This document shows, one piece after another, positions 7,338 through 10,079 of a DNA stretch of 10,079 nt. Every line of letters begins with the position of its first letter. The first letter of the stretch is position 1. A program made the position numbers and the translations under genes. The notes below the pieces were generated by a model. The model was not told the DNA's origin, searched no databases, and worked only from the letters and a program-made list of their open reading frames with translations. This stretch comes from Clostridiales bacterium UBA4706 (lineage in GTDB: Bacteria; Bacillota; Clostridia; Oscillospirales; Oscillospiraceae), in NCBI GenBank assembly GCA_002404605.1, contig DHKA01000046.1:1-10079 (forward strand), in the 5' to 3' direction.

Positions 7338-7372
7338 CCGCGGTTCGCCGGACGCCGTCCGGCGAACCGCGG
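7338..7372 (-). repeat. Intercistronic hairpin between binding-protein and permease genes
   Basis: Perfect inverted repeat with 16-bp arms (CCGCGGTTCGCCGGAC at 7338-7353, its complement at 7357-7372) and a 3-base loop. On the minus strand it is followed by CAGATCAGGGGGAGG, the start of the permease ribosome binding region, and not by a T run, so it does not look like an intrinsic terminator. The position matches hairpins in other binding-protein operons, such as malE-malF, that protect the upstream mRNA from 3' decay and let the binding protein be made in excess. That role here is inference. Confidence 0.75.
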
Positions 7373-7399
7373 ACATATTTCTTGCTTACTTATTCGGCC

Positions 7400-8701
7400 T
7401 TATTCGGCGGCAAGCAGCTCGTCGATCTGCGCGGCGGCATCATCCAACGCCTCCTGCGAGGTCATCTGGCCGCGCAGCACGCTTTCAAATGCGGTGTTCA
7501 AAATCGTTTCGATCGTCGGCCAGCTTGAGCAGGGAATGCGCGCTTCCGCCGTTTTGAGCTGCTCCATATAAACGGCGACATAGGGGTTGGCGCTCGTATC
7601 GACCTTTTCCATGGCCGTTGCGGTCACAGGGATCATGCCTGCCGCCGCCATCGCCACCTGCTGCTCATCCTCGACCATGAAGCGGATGAACGTCCACGCG
7701 GCATCCTTCTTGGAGCTGGTGGCGGTCATAACGATGTCCTCGCCGCCGACAATGGAAACGCTGCGTCCCTCCACCGAGGGGATGAGCGCCGGGGTATAGG
7801 TGTCCATCTTATCCGCGGAGCTGAAAAACCAGGGGCCTTCCACGAACATGGTGTAGTTGCCCGCTTCAATGCCGCCCCAACCGTCCGGCTGCTCGCCAAG
7901 GATCGCGGGGCCGATGGTTTTGTCGTTATACCATCCGGCGATCGTGTCCAGCGCCTTTACGGTCGCCTCGGAGTTCAGATAGCCGGACGCTTCGGTATAG
8001 GCGTCATCGGTGACGCTGCCGCCGAGCGTCCAGATAAAGGGCAGCATCGCCCAGTTATAGGAGCCGGAAACGCAGAAGAGATATTTGTCGTTCGCCGGGT
8101 CGGTTTTGCCGTGCGCTGCGAGCAGTTCGTCCATCGTTGCCGGAGGTGCGTCAAAGCCGTATTCCGCGAGCACGGCGTTGTTGTAAACGGCAACCGTGGT
8201 GTTCGCGTTGAGCGGGAGACCGTAGTTTTTGCCGTTGTAAAGCGTGGTGTTCAGCGAGCCTTCGAGCGCGTTCGCCGCGATCTCGCCGAAGCCCTCGTAG
8301 CCGTTCAGACACTCAAGAGCGCCGAGCTTCGCCATCTGTGATACCCAGGTAAGATCCATGCGCATGACGTCGGGCGCAACGTCGCCGCTGACCGCGGTGA
8401 CGAGCTGCTCGTCCATGCCCTCATACGGCATACGGATCGCGTTTACCTTGATGTTGGGATACTTTTCCGCAAAGGCGGTAAGCACCGTTTCGGTGAAGAT
8501 CTTTTCCTCGCCCTCGCTGTAGGAATGCCAGAAGGTGATCTCTACAGGCTCTTCGCCCGGCGTCTCCGCCGGCGTCTTTGCCGGAGCCTCCGTCGCAGGC
8601 GCGGCGGAAGGCGTCTCCTCATTCGCGGGAGCACTGCCGCAGGCCGCGAAGGAAAAAGCCATGGCAAAAACGAGCGCAATGGTCAGCAGACGTTTCATCA
8701 T
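7400..8701 (-). CDS. Sugar ABC transporter solute-binding lipoprotein (family 1, MalE-like)
   Basis: 433 residues, typical for extracellular sugar-binding proteins. The N-terminus is a lipoprotein signal peptide: MMKR, a hydrophobic core, then the lipobox FAAC with the lipidated Cys21. A Pro/Thr/Ala/Glu-rich linker (22-52) tethers the domain to the membrane, and the mature fold starts at VEITFWHSYSEGEEKIF, a common opening for this family. Later marks include PDVMRMDLTWV, NYGLPLNANTT, FVEGPWFF and AAWTFIRFM. It would capture the oligosaccharide outside the membrane and deliver it to the two permeases. The start at 8701 has AAAGGAGAATAACGT just upstream; the second Met (8698) is equally possible. 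It is the first gene of the operon, with a LacI-type operator about 60 bp upstream and a hairpin after its stop. Malto- or isomalto-oligosaccharide specificity rests on the hydrolase genes downstream. Confidence 0.93.
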   Translation of the reverse strand: MMKRLLTIALVFAMAFSFAACGSAPANEETPSAAPATEAPAKTPAETPGEEPVEITFWHSYSEGEEKIFTETVLTAFAEKYPNIKVNAIRMPYEGMDEQLVTAVSGDVAPDVMRMDLTWVSQMAKLGALECLNGYEGFGEIAANALEGSLNTTLYNGKNYGLPLNANTTVAVYNNAVLAEYGFDAPPATMDELLAAHGKTDPANDKYLFCVSGSYNWAMLPFIWTLGGSVTDDAYTEASGYLNSEATVKALDTIAGWYNDKTIGPAILGEQPDGWGGIEAGNYTMFVEGPWFFSSADKMDTYTPALIPSVEGRSVSIVGGEDIVMTATSSKKDAAWTFIRFMVEDEQQVAMAAAGMIPVTATAMEKVDTSANPYVAVYMEQLKTAEARIPCSSWPTIETILNTAFESVLRGQMTSQEALDDAAAQIDELLAAE

Positions 8702-8761
8702 ACGTTATTCTCCTTTTGTTTTTTGCAGCAAGGTATCGGATCGCACGGATCGGCGGAGTTT

Positions 8762-8783
8762 AAATTGTAAACGGTTACAATTT
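8762..8783. promoter_or_regulatory. LacI-family operator controlling the sugar operon
   Basis: Palindrome with 9-bp arms, AAATTGTAA (8762-8770) and TTACAATTT (8775-8783), around a centre of the form N-CG-N (here A-CG-G). A central CG between TGTAA/TTACA arms is the classic LacI-family operator form. A matching site stands before the repressor gene itself. The sequence also satisfies the Bacillus cre consensus WTGNAANCGNWNNCW, so CcpA could bind too. It overlaps the candidate -10 element of the operon, consistent with repression by occlusion. Confidence 0.85.
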
Positions 8784-8793
8784 GGGGCAACAA
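8764..8793 (-). promoter_or_regulatory. Candidate promoter of the sugar operon
   Basis: On the minus strand TTGTTG (8788-8793) and TACAAT (8764-8769) are separated by 18 bases. The -10 box lies inside the operator palindrome, and RNA would start near 8757, giving a leader of about 56 bases before the binding-protein ATG. The -35 box touches the terminator of the repressor gene. The placement with the operator supports the call, but the -35 match is only fair. Confidence 0.5.
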
Positions 8794-8823
8794 AATAACT
8801 CGGCATATAGCCCAGTTATTTTG
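8791..8823 (-). terminator. Intrinsic terminator of the LacI-type gene, overlapping its stop codon
   Basis: CAAAATAACT (8791-8800) pairs exactly with AGTTATTTTG (8814-8823), with an inner GGC/GCC pairing around a short AT-rich loop. The TAA stop of the repressor gene (8816-8818) lies in one arm. Reading on the minus strand, the second arm supplies the T-rich end AGTTATTTTGTTG. It should separate repressor transcription from the downstream sugar operon. Confidence 0.7.
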
Positions 8824-9814
8824 TCGATGCTCTATGGATGATCCTTGCGGGCAAAAGATTCTGTCCCGGACACAGATCTTCTGCCTGAAGCTGTGCAATG
8901 AGAAGCCTTGCTGCGGATTTTCCCAGATTTGTTACGTCTATTTCAACGACCGTCATCGCGGGGTCTGCAGCCGCCGCAAGGACGCTGTCGTCAAAACCAA
9001 TGACCTGCACCTCTTCCGGAACACGAACGCCGCGCCGGGAGAGTTCACGCAGGAAGTAGAATCCGATCGTACTGTCGGACACGACATATGCATCGCAGAG
9101 GTCGGAAAAATGCTGCCGGACAAAGGCGGATATGCTCGCGGCGTCCGTCAGCCCGTCGCTCACAAAAGCGCGGTTTTCTTCGATCCCGGCCGCGGCAAGC
9201 GCATGACGGTAACCGGAAAAGCGCTCGAAAACGAATGTTTTATCGAAGCTGTTTGCGAGAAAGCCGACCGCCGCGGGCTTCGTTTCCAGGAGCCTTTGCG
9301 CGGCGAGTTCTCCGGCGGAGATGTTGTCGATATCGACCCAGACCGCGTCGGGATCGTCGCTCCGTCCGGCGATCACGCACGGGATCCGGCTCTCGTTCAC
9401 AACGCTCATAACCTCTTCTCTGGCGAGCGCGCTAAGCAGTACGAGACCGTCGATCCTGTTTTCGTTGATGAGCGAGCGAAGCGTCAGCGCGCCGTCCGCA
9501 CCGCCGATATGACAGATCATCAGGTAATATCCGTTTTTGCTCAGCTCATGCTCGAGCCCGTACTGGATGCGCAGGAAGTAGTCGTTGCCGTAGGTCTCAG
9601 AATCACTGTAATCCACGGCGAGCGCCACGGTCTTGCTGTTTCCGTGCAGAAGCCCGCGGGCCATCATGCTGGGCTGATAATCCAGCGCCTCGATCGCGCC
9701 GCGCACCTTCTCAGCAGACGTCTCGGCGATCAGCGGGCTTTTATTCAGATAGCGGGACACGGTCGCCACGGATACCCCGGCATACCGCGCCACGTCCTTA
9801 ATGGTTGCCTTCAT
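8816..9814 (-). CDS. LacI-family transcriptional repressor of the sugar operon
   Basis: 332 residues, standard length. The start at 9814 gives the family opening MKATIKDVARYAGVSVATVS, with the helix-turn-helix at about 4-24, and has CAGGGG upstream; the open frame extends upstream but adds only unrelated residues across the promoter. The hinge helix with the minor-groove leucine is at MMARGLL (50-56; ARGL is 52-55). The rest is a periplasmic-binding-protein-like sensor domain: TVALAVDYSD at 62-71, IDGLVLLSA, WVDIDNISAG, VSDSTIGF and EEVQVIGFDDS near the C-terminus. It should bind the TTGTAA-N-CG-N-TTACAA sites before its own gene and before the binding-protein gene, and release them on binding an imported sugar. 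The effector cannot be read from sequence; maltose, isomaltose or a related oligosaccharide is likely from the context. It is a separate transcription unit with a consensus promoter and its own terminator. Confidence 0.93.
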   Translation of the reverse strand: MKATIKDVARYAGVSVATVSRYLNKSPLIAETSAEKVRGAIEALDYQPSMMARGLLHGNSKTVALAVDYSDSETYGNDYFLRIQYGLEHELSKNGYYLMICHIGGADGALTLRSLINENRIDGLVLLSALAREEVMSVVNESRIPCVIAGRSDDPDAVWVDIDNISAGELAAQRLLETKPAAVGFLANSFDKTFVFERFSGYRHALAAAGIEENRAFVSDGLTDAASISAFVRQHFSDLCDAYVVSDSTIGFYFLRELSRRGVRVPEEVQVIGFDDSVLAAAADPAMTVVEIDVTNLGKSAARLLIAQLQAEDLCPGQNLLPARIIHRASTK

Positions 9815-9826
9815 TTTTTCCCCTGT

Positions 9827-9844
9827 ATTGTAACCGATTACAAT
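9827..9844. promoter_or_regulatory. LacI-family operator before the repressor gene (autoregulation)
   Basis: ATTGTAACCGATTACAAT has 7-bp arms and a central CG, the same core as the site at 8762-8783. It lies from about +3 to +20 relative to the start predicted from the adjacent promoter and ends next to the repressor ribosome binding site. Binding there would block the repressor's own transcription. It also fits the cre consensus. Confidence 0.85.
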
Positions 9845-9853
9845 CACAATTTG

Positions 9854-9882
9854 ATTATAGGTTTTCCCGGCTTTTCTGTCAA
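9854..9882 (-). promoter_or_regulatory. Consensus sigma-A promoter of the repressor gene
   Basis: On the minus strand TTGACA (9877-9882) and TATAAT (9854-9859) are both perfect and are separated by exactly 17 bases. The predicted start is near 9847, giving a leader of about 33 bases to the ATG at 9814. Such a strong promoter on a repressor gene makes sense with the autoregulatory operator immediately downstream. Confidence 0.92.
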
Positions 9883-9914
9883 TAGCGGATTTCATTTTTC
9901 CGAATTTACAGCAA

Positions 9915-9949
9915 AAAGGCAGCTGCGCACTATACCGGCAGCTGCCTTT
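9915..9949 (-). terminator. Intrinsic terminator of the membrane protein gene at the right edge
   Basis: AAAGGCAGCTGC (9915-9926) pairs exactly with 9938-9949 across an 11-base loop. On the minus strand the stem runs into TTTTT (9913-9917) and then GCTG. It lies 16 bases past the stop of the partial gene at the right edge and just upstream of the repressor promoter, isolating the two units. Confidence 0.8.
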
Positions 9950-9965
9950 CTTCCATTTTATCGGT

Positions 9966-10079
9966 TTATCTGTATACTGCCGTGCGGCGGGATTTGGCAA
10001 AAAGCACCGTGAGCACCGCGAGCCATAGGAATGCCAGCGCCGCTGCTGCGGCGGTGATATAGGAAACGGTTTTCACCGT
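9966..10079 (-). CDS. C-terminal fragment of a membrane protein
   Basis: An open frame enters from the right edge and ends at a TAA (9966-9968), leaving 37 residues. They form one hydrophobic segment (YITAAAAALAFLWLAVLTVL followed by FA) and a short basic tail (KSRRTAVYR), as in the last membrane helix of an integral membrane protein with a cytoplasmic C-terminus. The intrinsic terminator 16 bases downstream supports a real gene end here. The fragment is too short to name a family. Its distance from the repressor promoter suggests it is not part of the sugar operon. Confidence 0.65.
   Translation of the reverse strand, partial: TVKTVSYITAAAAALAFLWLAVLTVLFAKSRRTAVYR

Noticed and set aside
8181..8190. 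TTGTAAACGG inside the binding-protein gene, resembling the operator at 8762
   Set aside because: The second arm (CAACC) does not match TTACAA and the site lies deep in a coding region; a weak auxiliary operator cannot be excluded but is not supported.
9815..10000. Upstream extension of the repressor gene by 62 codons to an ATG at 10000
   Set aside because: The extension crosses the terminator, the consensus promoter and the operator, while the family N-terminus begins exactly at the ATG at 9814.
8834..10012. Long plus-strand open frame (392 codons) opposite the repressor gene
   Set aside because: It is antisense to a full LacI-family gene and runs through that gene's promoter, operator and terminator; no family resemblance was seen.

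Overview
The window looks like chromosomal DNA of a moderately high-GC Firmicute, probably a gut-type clostridium (Oscillospiraceae-like is my guess). The grounds are strong AGGAG-type ribosome binding sites, a consensus TTGACA-N17-TATAAT promoter, LacI-family operators that also fit the Bacillus cre consensus, and a lipoprotein-type binding protein. No ribosomal RNA, tRNA, CRISPR array, insertion sequence or phage gene was recognised.

Left part (1-2190). A strong hairpin (37-76) lies beyond the 3' end of a decayed LysR-type regulator gene (147-614, minus). That gene keeps its DNA-binding half and the tail of its effector domain but has lost roughly 130-145 codons between them. Divergent from it is a sodium-dependent amino-acid-type symporter of the NSS/SNF family (701-2119, plus). 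The symporter's best ribosome binding site points to an ATG at 729 that is out of frame with the gene by one base at an A6 run. The intergenic region holds two perfect palindromes (637-648 and 678-692), which may be the promoter and operator elements of this pair. A perfect 32-bp palindrome (2153-2184) separates the symporter from the convergent sugar operon.

Central part (2239-8783, all minus, transcribed right to left). This is a malto-oligosaccharide or isomalto-oligosaccharide uptake and breakdown operon. Its order is a lipoprotein solute-binding protein, a MalF-type permease, a MalG-type permease, a neopullulanase/cyclomaltodextrinase (GH13_20-like) and an oligo-1,6-glucosidase-type GH13 enzyme. 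Neither hydrolase has a signal peptide, so imported oligosaccharides should be cut in the cytoplasm: the first enzyme opens or shortens alpha-1,4 chains and the second trims alpha-1,6-linked ends. There is no ATPase gene in the window, so a shared MsmX/MsiK-type ATPase elsewhere is inferred. A 16-bp-arm hairpin between the binding protein and permease genes probably sets their different expression levels.

Right part (8784-10079). A LacI-family repressor gene (8816-9814, minus) has its own consensus promoter. Near-identical operators (core TTGTAA-N-CG-N-TTACAA) lie in front of both the repressor gene and the binding-protein operon, which gives a simple autoregulated, substrate-induced circuit. 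A terminator overlapping the repressor stop codon insulates the two transcripts. At the right edge is the last 37 codons of a membrane protein gene (minus) with its own terminator.

The locus is mostly a well-known type. I do not see convincing evidence of a wholly new biological system. The points most worth checking are the symporter start and frameshift, the internally deleted LysR gene, the twin operators and the intercistronic hairpin.
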